Program-made: the position numbers and the translations under genes
Assembly: GCA_958352845.1 (NCBI GenBank)
Contig: CATWQC010000005.1
Coordinates: 1 to 64,000, forward strand
Length of the DNA stretch: 64,000 bases
Direction of reading: 5' to 3'
From: an uncultured Collinsella sp.
GTDB lineage: Bacteria; Actinomycetota; Coriobacteriia; Coriobacteriales; Coriobacteriaceae
Shown here: positions 18,527 to 27,306 of the stretch, in pieces
Position numbering within the stretch: the stretch's first letter is position 1
Layout of the letters: every line of letters starts with the position of its first letter
The notes under the pieces: model-generated
What the model was told of the DNA's origin: nothing
The model's input: the letters and a program-made list of their open reading frames with translations, nothing else
The model's database searches: none

Positions 18527-19777
18527 TTAAATACGCTGTTTGGGCTCGGTGACGATGGCTCGAACGATGCGGGGACGATCGGTGAGGTCGTGGACGATAC
18601 GCACGTCCGAAAGGCCTGCCTGGCGACAGAGCTCGGCCGCGGCATCGAGGGCGCCCTCGTAGAGCTCGCAGGCAAACAGGCCGCCGGCGCGCAGCATGTA
18701 AGGCGCCGCATTGAGCAGGCGGCGGAAGATGTCCAGGCCGTCGGCACCGCCCTCGAGCGCCAAGTCGGGCTCAAAGTCCTTGACCTCGTGCGGCAGCGAG
18801 CGCATGACGCCGGTCGGGATGTAGGGCGGGTTGGAAACGAGCACGTCGAAGGTGCCCCACTCTTCGCGGGGAATGGAGCTCACCAGGTTGGTGAGACTAA
18901 AGGCAACCTCATCTGCCGTGAGGCCGAGCGCGTCGCGGTTTTTGGTGGCCAGATCGATGGCGCGCGGCTCGATATCGGTGGCGGTGCAGGTAACGTGGCC
19001 GCGGCGCTCCCAGGCAAGGGAGAGCGAGATGCAACCCGTGCCGCAGCCGACCTCGAGAACGCGGGCGATACGGGGCTCGGCTGGGGCAGGCGCAGCGGCA
19101 TCCTGAGCCGAAGCCGTCTCCTGGCCGGCACCCTCGATGGCGATGCCGTATTCGTCGAGCTCGGGCTCGGCGGCTTCCGCGGCTTCGGCTTCTGCTGCCT
19201 GCGCGGCGGCTTCCTCGGCCTCGCGGTCGGCCAGCTCCTCGGCATAGGCGCGGCTGCCCAATACGTCGCCGCCTAGCGCCGCCTCATCGGCAGCCGTCAG
19301 GTTAGCGGCACGGCGCTCGGCGGCCGCGCGTTCGTCTGCCAGCGCGGCCTCGGCCTTGCGTGCCTCCTCGACCTCATCGTTCCAAGGCAGCTCCACGCGC
19401 TGACGGGCAGCAGCCTCGGGGCTCAGCACCTCGGCATCCAGATAATTGAGGACTTCCTCGACGAGCATCTCGGTCTCGGGGCGCGGAATGAGCACGCCGG
19501 GGGCGCACGCGACGTCGATCATGCGAAACTGCGTGCTGCCGGTGATGTACTGCAGCGGTTCACCTTTAGCGCGACGAACAACGGCCGCGTGCATGGTCTC
19601 GAGCTGAGCCGCGTTAAGCGTCTCGTCCATGCGCATATATAAGTCGATGCGTGCCAAACCCGTGGCAGCGCAGAGCAGCCACTCGGCAGAAAGACGGGGG
19701 TGCTCCTCGCCGCGCTCGGCCAGGTACTCCTTGGTCCACTCGAGACAACGCTTGATGGTCCAAATCTCGTTTGCCAT
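18527..19777 (-). CDS. prmC: Peptide chain release factor N5-glutamine methyltransferase, with large insertion
   Basis: Methylates the glutamine of the GGQ motif in release factors. The N-terminal helical domain (residues 1-110, ending in IPRPETEMLVEEVL), the SAM-binding motif LEVGCGTGCISLSL (about 241) and the catalytic NPPY (SNPPYIPTGVM) are all intact. Between residues about 114 and 236 there is a low-complexity Ala/Glu-rich insertion, so the protein is 416 residues instead of roughly 280. Start chosen at the ATG with GGGGAGGG upstream. Its substrate gene prfA is upstream on the same strand, separated by about 600 bp of repeat and AT-rich DNA. Confidence 0.93.
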   Translation of the reverse strand: MANEIWTIKRCLEWTKEYLAERGEEHPRLSAEWLLCAATGLARIDLYMRMDETLNAAQLETMHAAVVRRAKGEPLQYITGSTQFRMIDVACAPGVLIPRPETEMLVEEVLNYLDAEVLSPEAAARQRVELPWNDEVEEARKAEAALADERAAAERRAANLTAADEAALGGDVLGSRAYAEELADREAEEAAAQAAEAEAAEAAEPELDEYGIAIEGAGQETASAQDAAAPAPAEPRIARVLEVGCGTGCISLSLAWERRGHVTCTATDIEPRAIDLATKNRDALGLTADEVAFSLTNLVSSIPREEWGTFDVLVSNPPYIPTGVMRSLPHEVKDFEPDLALEGGADGLDIFRRLLNAAPYMLRAGGLFACELYEGALDAAAELCRQAGLSDVRIVHDLTDRPRIVRAIVTEPKQRI

Positions 19778-19855
19778 GGGGCCCTCCCCTCTTAAGCGCC
19801 GGACGGCGCGCGAATGTCGGAGCAGATTGTACGCGAGACCAGCGCTTGGCAAGGG

Positions 19856-20160
19856 ACGATTGAAGGCGATTATCGAGAATCAGCCCAGATTTTTGCTTGG
19901 AACCTGCCTGAAGTGCTCATTCGTCGACGTCAAAATCTGCATTCGTCAAGCTTTTGGCAAGGTTGACCCAAAACTGACCAATATCTAACCAAGAACTTGC
20001 CAAATCACTTGACGCGCGACGCGGTAAAAATCACCCCGCGACTTCTTGAACGATTTTTCGAGCAATATTTTCAATTGCAGATGAAGGCTGCTGATTGCTT
20101 TAAGCAGTTAGACAGCTTAATTTCTAACAAAGCAGATTAAATAAACTTGAAAAGTAATTT
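19856..20160. other. Gene-free AT-rich stretch between prfA and prmC
   Basis: No supported coding region. Visibly richer in A and T than the neighbours. Holds an inverted pair TTGGCAAG (about 19951) and CTTGCCAA (about 19992), and a third TTGGCAAG at about 19845. Its role is unknown; a promoter for prmC could lie here. Confidence 0.5.
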
Positions 20161-20167
20161 ACCCAAC

Positions 20168-20384
20168 CTAGTCATTTAAGAACGTCCCCAATGACTACCC
20201 CGCATCCGGAGCAAGGCAACGCCGCAGGTAGAGGGCGGACAGCGAAAACGCCCCTAAGCGAGCAAGGTGACGTGAAAGAGGAGGGAAGCGTACTTTGGTA
20301 CGCGACCGACGATTGAACGTCAGATTGCCGCTTAGGGGCGTTTGCAGCGTCGAGCAGTTACGGCGTTTGGTAAAACGCCGTAAC
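20168..20384. repeat. Composite structured intergenic repeat, copy B
   Basis: Same plan as copy A: an AAGAACGTCCCCAATGAC leader, a perfect 15-bp outer stem (AAACGCCCCTAAGCG, 20246-20260, with 20329-20343), the middle stem TGACGT/ACGTCA, an inner stem GCGTAC-TTTG-GTACGC and the terminal hairpin GTTACGGCGTTT-GGTA-AAACGCCGTAAC (20357-20384). The outer and inner stems differ in sequence from copy A but stay paired. The hairpin abuts the prfA stop codon with no base between. Confidence 0.87.
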
Positions 20385-21452
20385 TTAAACGGCCTGTGCC
20401 AGCTTCTCGGCTCGCTCGGCGGCGGCGAGCGCCTCGATGACGGTGCCGAGTTGATCGCCCAGAAGGACGCCGTTATAGGTGGAGTTGAAACCGATGCGGT
20501 GATCGGTCACGCGGTCCTGGGGCTGGTTGTAGGTACGGATCTTCTCGGAACGGTTGCCGTGGCCGATCTGGCTTTGGCGCTCGGCACCGAGCTCTGCCTG
20601 CTGCTTCTCGAGTTCCATCTCGTACAGACGGGCGCGCAGCATCTGCATGCAGACCTCGCGGTTCTGGATCTGGGAACGCTGCTCCTGCGACTGCACCACG
20701 GTGTTGGTGGGCAGGTGGGTGATGCGCACGGCGGAGTAGGTGGTGTTAACGCACTGACCGCCAGGGCCGGAGGCGCAGTAGGTGTCGATGCGCAGGTCGG
20801 ACTGGTTGATCTGGACGTCGATCTCCTCGGCCTCGGGAAGTACGGCGACGGTAGCCGTGGAGGTCTGAATGCGGCCCTGGGACTCAGTCTTGGGAACGCG
20901 CTGGACGCGGTGCACGCCGGACTCGAACTTCATAACGGAGTAGACGCGGTCGCCCTCGACCTTGAACTCAATGGACTTAAAGCCACCGGCCTCGCTGGGA
21001 CTGGAGTCGAGCACGGTGGTCTTCCAGCCGCGCGACTCGCAAAAGCGCTGATACATCTTGTACAGGTCGCCGGCGAAGATGGCCGCCTCGTCGCCACCGG
21101 CGGCGGAGCGGATCTCGACGATGGTGTTCTTGTCGTCGTTGGGGTCGCTCGGGATGAGCATGTACTTGATGTCTTCCTCGAGCTGGGGGAGCTTGGCCTC
21201 GTTTTCGGAGATGTCCATCTGGAGCATCTCCTTCTCATCGGCATCGGTGGTATCGTGCAGCATTTCCTTGGCAGCCTCGATGTCATCGAGCGCACCGATG
21301 TACTCGCGCGAGGCGGCGATGAGGTCGGACTGGTGCGCGTACTCCTTGTTGAGACGCGTGAACTCCTTGATATCGGAGGCGACGGCCGGGTCGGAGAGCT
21401 TCTTCTCGAGCTCCTCGTAGGCCTTGATGATCTTTTCGAGCTTGTCGCGCAT
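20385..21452 (-). CDS. prfA: Peptide chain release factor 1
   Basis: Terminates translation at UAA and UAG. The GGQ motif is in SGPGGQCVN (most RF1 read SGAGGQHVN) and the codon-recognition tripeptide region reads RVPKTESQGR. GDEAAIFAGDL in domain 1 is conserved. Start at 21452 has AAAGGAG upstream and gives MRDKLEKI; a longer frame upstream is not similar to RF1. 355 residues, normal length. Confidence 0.96.
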   Translation of the reverse strand: MRDKLEKIIKAYEELEKKLSDPAVASDIKEFTRLNKEYAHQSDLIAASREYIGALDDIEAAKEMLHDTTDADEKEMLQMDISENEAKLPQLEEDIKYMLIPSDPNDDKNTIVEIRSAAGGDEAAIFAGDLYKMYQRFCESRGWKTTVLDSSPSEAGGFKSIEFKVEGDRVYSVMKFESGVHRVQRVPKTESQGRIQTSTATVAVLPEAEEIDVQINQSDLRIDTYCASGPGGQCVNTTYSAVRITHLPTNTVVQSQEQRSQIQNREVCMQMLRARLYEMELEKQQAELGAERQSQIGHGNRSEKIRTYNQPQDRVTDHRIGFNSTYNGVLLGDQLGTVIEALAAAERAEKLAQAV

Positions 21453-21646
21453 GACGGACTCCTTTATATGCGTGAAGGTGAAAATCGGCAGAATTGATGG
21501 GACGCGGGGCGCCGCTGCGGGGGTAAGCCCAGCTAGAACATGTCGATCTTCAGATACATGCGCATCCCTTCGCGTATGGGGTACATAATTGCGGTCTAAC
21601 CCATATATGATAGCGTGCGCAGGCAAACCTGCATATAACCCGCACG

Positions 21647-21681
21647 GAATCCGACAAAGGGACAGTCCCTTTGTCGGATTC
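21647..21681. repeat. 35-bp perfect palindrome, family P copy 1
   Basis: GAATCCGACAAAGGGAC-A-GTCCCTTTGTCGGATTC in two 17-base arms. Its last base overlaps the stop codon of the minus-strand M20 peptidase. Core AAAGGGAC is shared with copies at 28346, 30234, 31781 and 42734; outer bases differ between copies but stay paired. Confidence 0.85.
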
Positions 21682-23096
21682 TAAAGCGTATGGAGCAGGG
21701 CGATGTGGAAGCGAACACCCTGGAGGTAGGCACGGCGGGTGATGCGCTCGTTGGTGCCGTGGACACCGCGATCGCACTCGTCGTCATCAACCACAAAGGC
21801 CGAGAAGCGAATGCACTCAGGGCAAATGTGCTGGTAGTTGGCAGCGTCGGTCGCACCGATCACGGTCGAGGGCACAATTGCCACTGGCTCGAATGATCCG
21901 TTTTCCTCCGTCCCCTTTGGATCACGGAAATAGCGGGCGGCGATGGCGCGAACGGCCTCGAGTCCCGGTCCACCAACGCGCGGGGACGGCGAAGGCTCGG
22001 AGCTGCCGGGGCCAAGTTCGACCTCCACACGTCCGGCAAGGCCCGCCGCGGCAACCGCCTCGCGGCAGCGCGCCACAACGTCGGCCACGCTCGTGCCCTC
22101 GAGCATGCGGAAGTTAATGTTGGCCCACATATCCTGCGGCATTACGTTGGCGCCGGTGCTGCCACCCTCGATCTGCGTGGGCGCGCAGGTGGTCGTCACC
22201 AGCGGATAGAGCTTCTTGCTGGCGAGGCACTCGCGCACGATGGTGTCCTTGTTGGAGGCAATCTCGTCGGCCGTGTAAAGCCCCAGCTCGACGAGCTGTG
22301 CGGCAAGCAGGTCCGTGACGCGCGTCGGCCATTCGATATCGCAGATTGCGGTGATGGCACGGCTCAGCACCTCGAGCGATGTGCCGCCGTAGGGGTTGGA
22401 CGAATGCCCGCCCTCACTCTTCGTCTTGAGCACAATATCGGCGTAGCCCTTCTCGGCAAGGTCGGCATGCATAAGCCAGCCCTCGCCCGCGCCGTACTCG
22501 GCAGCTGGAACGATGCGGTAGTCACCCTCGTCGATCAGGTACTCAAGCTCAATGCCGCGCTCCTCGAGCGCGCGGCCGATGGCGCCTGCGCCGTACTGCG
22601 TAGTCTCCTCGTCCTGGCCAAAGGCCAGGAGCAGCGTGCGCTCGTGCTGCCAACCGTGCGCCAGCGCATACTCAACCGCCTCGAGAATGCCTGCGACCTG
22701 GTCTTTCATATCGATGGCGCCGCGACCCCAAATGTAGGTGTCGTCTACATGCCCGCTAAAGGGGGCGTACGTCCAGTCGTCCTCGGTACCCGGCACCACG
22801 GGGACCACGTCCATGTGACCCATGAGCACAACGGGCTTGAGTGCGGGGTCGGAGCCGGAAAGCGTCACCAGCAACGAATGATCGATGAGCTCGACCTTAC
22901 CCGCTGTAAATACGTGCGGCCAGGCCTGCTGCATATAGGCGCGCAGGTCGTCGAACGGCTGCCAGTCCACTGCCTCGGCATCCATGCTCGAAATGGTCGG
23001 AAACGACAGCACGCGGCCCAGGCGCTCGCATGCGCCGGCCTTGTCCAAATCAGCAAAATCATCCTCATGCGCAAAGAAGCGCCAAACCTCGGCCAT
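21681..23096 (-). CDS. M20-family metallopeptidase (carboxypeptidase-like)
   Basis: Di-zinc exopeptidase or amidohydrolase. Motifs in order: LMGHMDVVPV (His/Asp), GRGAIDMKDQ (bridging Asp), QDEETTQYGAG (Glu-Glu) and DEGD. 471 residues with an inserted dimerisation domain, nearest by eye to the ArgE/DapE/CPS1-like M20A branch. No signal peptide, so probably cytoplasmic. The ATG at 23096 has AAAGGA upstream. It follows the amino-acid ABC transporter genes by 72 bases on the same strand, so it may process peptides taken up by the cell; substrate unknown. Confidence 0.85.
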   Translation of the reverse strand: MAEVWRFFAHEDDFADLDKAGACERLGRVLSFPTISSMDAEAVDWQPFDDLRAYMQQAWPHVFTAGKVELIDHSLLVTLSGSDPALKPVVLMGHMDVVPVVPGTEDDWTYAPFSGHVDDTYIWGRGAIDMKDQVAGILEAVEYALAHGWQHERTLLLAFGQDEETTQYGAGAIGRALEERGIELEYLIDEGDYRIVPAAEYGAGEGWLMHADLAEKGYADIVLKTKSEGGHSSNPYGGTSLEVLSRAITAICDIEWPTRVTDLLAAQLVELGLYTADEIASNKDTIVRECLASKKLYPLVTTTCAPTQIEGGSTGANVMPQDMWANINFRMLEGTSVADVVARCREAVAAAGLAGRVEVELGPGSSEPSPSPRVGGPGLEAVRAIAARYFRDPKGTEENGSFEPVAIVPSTVIGATDAANYQHICPECIRFSAFVVDDDECDRGVHGTNERITRRAYLQGVRFHIALLHTL

Positions 23097-23168
23097 GACA
23101 TCCTTTCGATTGTGACGACAAGGGCCGCCCCACCGGAGCGGCCCTGCCACATAAGCGCTTGCGGTTGG

Positions 23169-23954
23169 TTATTTGTCCTCGAGATAACGCGAGAGGAACC
23201 CGCGGGTACGCTGGTGCTTGGGGTTGCCAAAGAGCTCTGCCGGCGCGGCGTCCTCGAGCACTACGCCCTTGTCCATAAAGACCACGCGATCGGACACGGT
23301 GCGGGCAAAGGCCATCTCGTGCGTGACGACGACCATGGTCATGCCGTCGGCAGCGAGCTTGCGCATGACCTCGAGCACCTCTCCCACGATCTCGGGGTCG
23401 AGTGCGGAGGTCGGCTCGTCGAACAGCATGATCTGCGGGTTCATACATAGGGCACGAGCGATGGCCACGCGCTGTTTTTGACCACCGGACAGGCGACCCA
23501 CGGCGGCGTGCGCGAACTTCTCGAGCCCCACGCTCGTCAGATGCTCCATCGCGACCCTCTCGGCCTCGGCCTTGCTCATCTTTTTGAGCGTGACGGGCGC
23601 GAGCGTGCAGTTGCCGAGCACGTCCATGTTGTTGAACAGGTTAAAGCCCTGGAACACCATGCCGATGTCCTCACGCAGCTTGTTGATGCTGCAGCGCTCG
23701 GCCGTGAGGTCCTGGCCGTGGAACCAGATGTGGCCCGCGTCCGGGGTCTCGAGCAGGTTGAGGCAGCGCAGGAAGGTCGACTTACCCGAACCCGAGGCTC
23801 CGATAATAGTGACGACCTCGCCGGGGTTAACGGACAGGTCGATACCCTTGAGTACCTCGAGCGAGCCGAAGCTCTTGCGCAGGCCCTCGACGCGGATGAG
23901 CGGCTCATTGGTCTGTGCGGCGGCCGCGGTGCCGGTAGTGGCGGTATCTGCCAT
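23169..23954 (-). CDS. Polar amino acid ABC transporter, ATP-binding protein
   Basis: Energises amino-acid import. Walker A GASGSGKST, Q-loop VFQGFNLF, signature LSGGQKQR, Walker B IMLFDEPTSALDP and the H-loop VVTHEM are intact. 261 residues; start with GAGGAGA upstream. Third gene of a binding protein-permease-ATPase operon. Confidence 0.95.
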   Translation of the reverse strand: MADTATTGTAAAAQTNEPLIRVEGLRKSFGSLEVLKGIDLSVNPGEVVTIIGASGSGKSTFLRCLNLLETPDAGHIWFHGQDLTAERCSINKLREDIGMVFQGFNLFNNMDVLGNCTLAPVTLKKMSKAEAERVAMEHLTSVGLEKFAHAAVGRLSGGQKQRVAIARALCMNPQIMLFDEPTSALDPEIVGEVLEVMRKLAADGMTMVVVTHEMAFARTVSDRVVFMDKGVVLEDAAPAELFGNPKHQRTRGFLSRYLEDK

Positions 23955-23976
23955 GATGATTCTCCTCGTCTTGAGC

Positions 23977-25125
23977 CTAGTTGGAGCTGGGCAGCGTGAC
24001 CGGAGCCTCGGCGCCAAGCTTTTTGCCAAAGGCCTCGAGCAGGCGGCTCGCCACGAGCGTCAGGATCAGGTAGACCACGAGCGCCACGCAGTAGACCTCC
24101 ATCTGGCGGTAGTACACGCCGGCGACGGTGGTGGTGGCGTACATGAGGTCAAACACGCCGATGACCGAGAGCACCGACGAATCCTTGATGTTGATGATGA
24201 GCTCGTTGGTGAGCGCCGGAATCGCGTTTTTAATGCCCTGAGGGAACACGACTTTGCGCATAGCTTGCCACTGCGACAGGCCCAGCGAGCGTGCTGCCTC
24301 GGCCTGGCCGGGATCGATGGACTCGATGCCGCCGCGCAGGACCTCCATCATGTAGGCGGTGGAGTTAAGCGAGATGGTGACGAGGCCGGCGGTGAAGGTG
24401 CTCCAGATCTGGTTGGCCTGGGCGGTCTCGAAGCCCATGCCGCGCAAAACGGTGAAGCCCGCGTAATAGATGAGCAGGCCCTGGACCATCATGGGCGTGC
24501 CGCGCACGATGGTGGAGTAGACGGTCGCAAAGCCGCGGCCGATACTCTTAAAGAAGCGCACCAGGTCGTTATCCACGCGGTCGAACGTCTGAATGCGTAG
24601 GAACACGAAGAGCAGCGCCAGGAAGAATGCGATGACGGTGCCGAAGGTGGCAAGCGCGATGGTGATCTCGATACCGCGAATGAAGAAGTCCCCGCTCTTG
24701 TAGGTCATGTAGACCAGGCTCGACAAAAAGTCGCTGGGGTTGGAATCCGAGACAATGCTCACCTGCACCAGGTCGATAAACGACATGACGCAGCGGTCGA
24801 TAAAGAAAACTGCCGCGATGGCGACCACGACGTAGCTGCCCAGGCGTGCGCCACGACGGCAGCGCTCGGATGCGAACGGCGACTTTTCGCGATAGTCGTT
24901 CCAGTGCATGAGCTTGGTGACCAGCGCCGCCGCCGACACGACGAGCCAGGCCCAAAGGATTGCCCAGAGGCAGTCTTGGAACACGCCCGTAGGCGCCAAG
25001 AAACTCATCGGCGTGGGGTTGCGCTGGCTAAACGCCAGGCCGAGCGCCGCGATGACGCTCGTGCCCAGGTATACATAACGGTGGTCGGCCTTGATAAAGG
25101 AGGCCAGGCGATTGATGGTTTTCAT
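23977..25125 (-). CDS. Polar amino acid ABC transporter, permease
   Basis: Inner-membrane channel of the amino-acid importer. The HisM/GlnP-type EAA loop reads EAARSLGLSQWQAMRKVVFPQ before the last membrane segments. It is 382 residues, longer than the usual 220-250, because of an N-terminal extension with three additional hydrophobic segments (about residues 17-32, 48-70 and 95-115). The core permease starts about residue 150. Confidence 0.92.
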   Translation of the reverse strand: MKTINRLASFIKADHRYVYLGTSVIAALGLAFSQRNPTPMSFLAPTGVFQDCLWAILWAWLVVSAAALVTKLMHWNDYREKSPFASERCRRGARLGSYVVVAIAAVFFIDRCVMSFIDLVQVSIVSDSNPSDFLSSLVYMTYKSGDFFIRGIEITIALATFGTVIAFFLALLFVFLRIQTFDRVDNDLVRFFKSIGRGFATVYSTIVRGTPMMVQGLLIYYAGFTVLRGMGFETAQANQIWSTFTAGLVTISLNSTAYMMEVLRGGIESIDPGQAEAARSLGLSQWQAMRKVVFPQGIKNAIPALTNELIINIKDSSVLSVIGVFDLMYATTTVAGVYYRQMEVYCVALVVYLILTLVASRLLEAFGKKLGAEAPVTLPSSN

Positions 25126-25134
25126 GCTGCCTCC

Positions 25135-26040
25135 CTATGCCGGCTGACGGTCGAGGCACGCGTCCCACATTTGGTCGCGCTCCTCTTGGCTAATGCCCTT
25201 GAGTGTCTTGTCGATGAGCTTAAGCAGCTTGTCCGAGCCCTTGCGGCAGCCGACGTTTGCCGTGACTTCCTGCTTAAAGCCCTCGCCCTCGGCAAATCGA
25301 ATCGGCACGATACCCGGGTTTTGGGCCATATAGCCCTTCTCGTTCTCGGTATTGTAGGTCACGGCGTCGCAGGTGCCCTGCAGCAGGTTCGAAAACACCG
25401 TGGGGACCGAATCGACCGGGATCTCGTCGATGACGGTATCGAGCATGGTGTCCTTTTGGCCGAGGACCGTTGCGCCGCTAAAGTCGCTGAGCTTGGTCGC
25501 ATTTTGGTAGGGCGAGCCCTCTTTTACGAACAGGCCAAAGTAGCCAATGAAGTACGGGTCGGAAAAGCCGACGGACTCCTCGCGCTCGGGCGTGGCGCTC
25601 ATGCCGGCAATGATGAGGTCGATCTGGCCGTTGTTGAGCGAATCGATAAGACCCGAGAAGCTCTGCTTGACGGCAACGGGCTCGCCACCGAGGGCCTTGC
25701 AGACGATCTTGGCGATCTGCACGTCGTAACCATCGGCATAGGCGCCCTGCACGTTGTCGATGGGGATAGTGTACTTGCTGGCTTCGGAGACCTGCCAGTT
25801 GTACGGGGCGTAGGCCGCCTCCATGCCAATGCGAATCTTGTCCTTGCCGATCACGGAATCGGACAGGTCGTCGCGACCGCCGCCCGTCGTGGGCTGAACC
25901 GCCTTGAGCGTGGACGGGCGCTGACAGCCGGCGAGCGCGCCGGCGACGACGGAAGCGCTCGCAGCGAGAGCGCTTCCCAAAAAGATGCGACGGCTGCATA
26001 CCGGCTGGGTCTGCGCATCGCACTGTTGGGGAGAATGCAT
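25135..26040 (-). CDS. Polar amino acid ABC transporter, substrate-binding lipoprotein
   Basis: Captures the amino acid outside the membrane. N-terminus has a twin-arginine-like SRRIFLGSALAAS followed by a lipobox ALAGC (Cys about 39), so export by Tat and lipid anchoring are likely. The SBP family 3 fold is seen in IRIGMEAAYAPYNW, the DGYDVQIAK signature and SFSGLIDSLNNGQIDLIIAGMS. The start has GGGAAGG upstream. First gene of the importer operon. Ligand not identifiable by eye. Confidence 0.92.
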   Translation of the reverse strand: MHSPQQCDAQTQPVCSRRIFLGSALAASASVVAGALAGCQRPSTLKAVQPTTGGGRDDLSDSVIGKDKIRIGMEAAYAPYNWQVSEASKYTIPIDNVQGAYADGYDVQIAKIVCKALGGEPVAVKQSFSGLIDSLNNGQIDLIIAGMSATPEREESVGFSDPYFIGYFGLFVKEGSPYQNATKLSDFSGATVLGQKDTMLDTVIDEIPVDSVPTVFSNLLQGTCDAVTYNTENEKGYMAQNPGIVPIRFAEGEGFKQEVTANVGCRKGSDKLLKLIDKTLKGISQEERDQMWDACLDRQPA

Positions 26041-26110
26041 AATCTGCCTTCCCTGTTGAATCGTATGCTGACGACTTAACAGGATACCGCTCAGCGCTAC
26101 CTCCAGCAAA

Positions 26111-26134
26111 TGCATATATAAATGCATATATGCA
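26111..26134. promoter_or_regulatory. AT-rich repeated palindrome upstream of the ABC importer
   Basis: TGCATATATAAATGCA overlaps ATGCATATATGCA; both are inverted repeats. Lies 71 bases upstream of the binding-protein start in GC-rich surroundings, so it may be a regulator site or promoter. No regulator is assigned. Confidence 0.4.
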
Positions 26135-26158
26135 AGTTTACGAACCGAAAACGATTGG

Positions 26159-26333
26159 TAGTCGTTGGGGACGTTCTTAAACGACTAGTCAAACAAGAAC
26201 GTCCCCAACGACTAGGCATGAAAAAGGCAAGGCATAGACCTCCTGGTCATACCTTGCCTTTTGAATGACAAATTGTCGCTCTGGGTGGCGCGCAGCGTCG
26301 ACCGGCCCGCCGTTCGTCAGAACGGCGGAACCT
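26159..26333. repeat. Composite structured intergenic repeat, copy D (shortened)
   Basis: Begins with a 56-bp inverted repeat (TAGTCGTTGGGGACGTTCTT ... AAGAACGTCCCCAACGACTA, 26159-26214). It continues with the inner stem AAGGCAAGG..GACC-TCCT-GGTC..CCTTGCCTT and ends in CCGCCGTT-N6-AACGGCGG (26307-26328), 5 bases before the stop codon of the minus-strand epimerase. The long outer stem of copies A-C is missing. Confidence 0.75.
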
Positions 26334-27227
26334 CTAGAGCAAAGTGACGCTAAAGCTGCGGACGTCCGTCTCGCCCGGCGCCAGCGTAATGGTGTTGGCC
26401 TTGTGCTCAAAAACGTCGTCCTCGGTGTCCATGGTGGTGTGACCGGTCCAAGGCTCGAGTGCCACAAACGGAGCGTCGTTGGCGGCAGACCACACGCCAA
26501 TGTACTTAAAGCCCTCAAAGTCGATCTTGACGCCGTGGCCCGACTTGCGGCCGCGCAGCGTGAGCGTGGAGCCCGGAGTATCGGTGAACATGATGGCGTC
26601 GTTATCGAAGCTGCGGTGCGTGATGGGCAGCACGTCCGAGTTATCGGGAGCCTTGTAGCTACCCTCGAACGTCATGAGGCCATCGGGCGTGATGATGGGG
26701 GCCTCGTTGGTCCAAGCCTCGGTAAATGCCAGCTCGTAATCCTCGAACGCCTCGTCCTCGGCACCGGGAGCAGGTACGTTAAATGCGGGGTGGCCGCCCA
26801 CCGAGAACGGCAGGTCCACGTCGCCGGTATTGGTGACGGCAAAGGTCTGGGTAAGTGTGGCGTCACCAGTCAGGGCATAGGTCATGTTGAGCTTAAAGTG
26901 GAACGGAAAGGCCTTGAGCGACTCGGGCGTGTCGGTGATCTCGTACGTTACCGAGGAGCCGTCCTCCGAAACCTCGACCAGCTTGTGCTCGACGATGCGC
27001 GCGAGGCCGTGGCGCGGCATCTCGCAGGTGCCAGCCGCAGACGTCGCCGTGTTGTTGCGCAGCGAGCCCACAATGGGGAACAGGATGGGCGCATGCTTGC
27101 CCCAAAAGGCGGGGTCGCCCTGCCACAGATACTCGTTGCCGTTGAGGGCAAGGCTCGTGAGCTGAGCGCCCATGGAATCGATGGCCGCGGTGAGGCTGCC
27201 GCGCTTGATGGTAGTGACGGTAGACAT
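26334..27227 (-). CDS. Aldose 1-epimerase family protein (LacX-like)
   Basis: Cytoplasmic mutarotase-like fold of 297 residues. The GGHPAFNVP segment carries the conserved histidine, a second histidine is in CEMPRHGLAR, and the catalytic-glutamate region is near VALEPWTG. LacX-type members act on aldoses or phosphorylated sugars; the substrate is not known here. Start with GGAGGAAG upstream. Monocistronic. Confidence 0.85.
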   Translation of the reverse strand: MSTVTTIKRGSLTAAIDSMGAQLTSLALNGNEYLWQGDPAFWGKHAPILFPIVGSLRNNTATSAAGTCEMPRHGLARIVEHKLVEVSEDGSSVTYEITDTPESLKAFPFHFKLNMTYALTGDATLTQTFAVTNTGDVDLPFSVGGHPAFNVPAPGAEDEAFEDYELAFTEAWTNEAPIITPDGLMTFEGSYKAPDNSDVLPITHRSFDNDAIMFTDTPGSTLTLRGRKSGHGVKIDFEGFKYIGVWSAANDAPFVALEPWTGHTTMDTEDDVFEHKANTITLAPGETDVRSFSVTLL

Positions 27228-27306
27228 GCTGCTTCCTCCAAAAGTAAACAATAGTGTCGAGGGCTATTGTCCCACTCTTGGCGGCGGGGTTGAGCGACAG
27301 GCGCAG

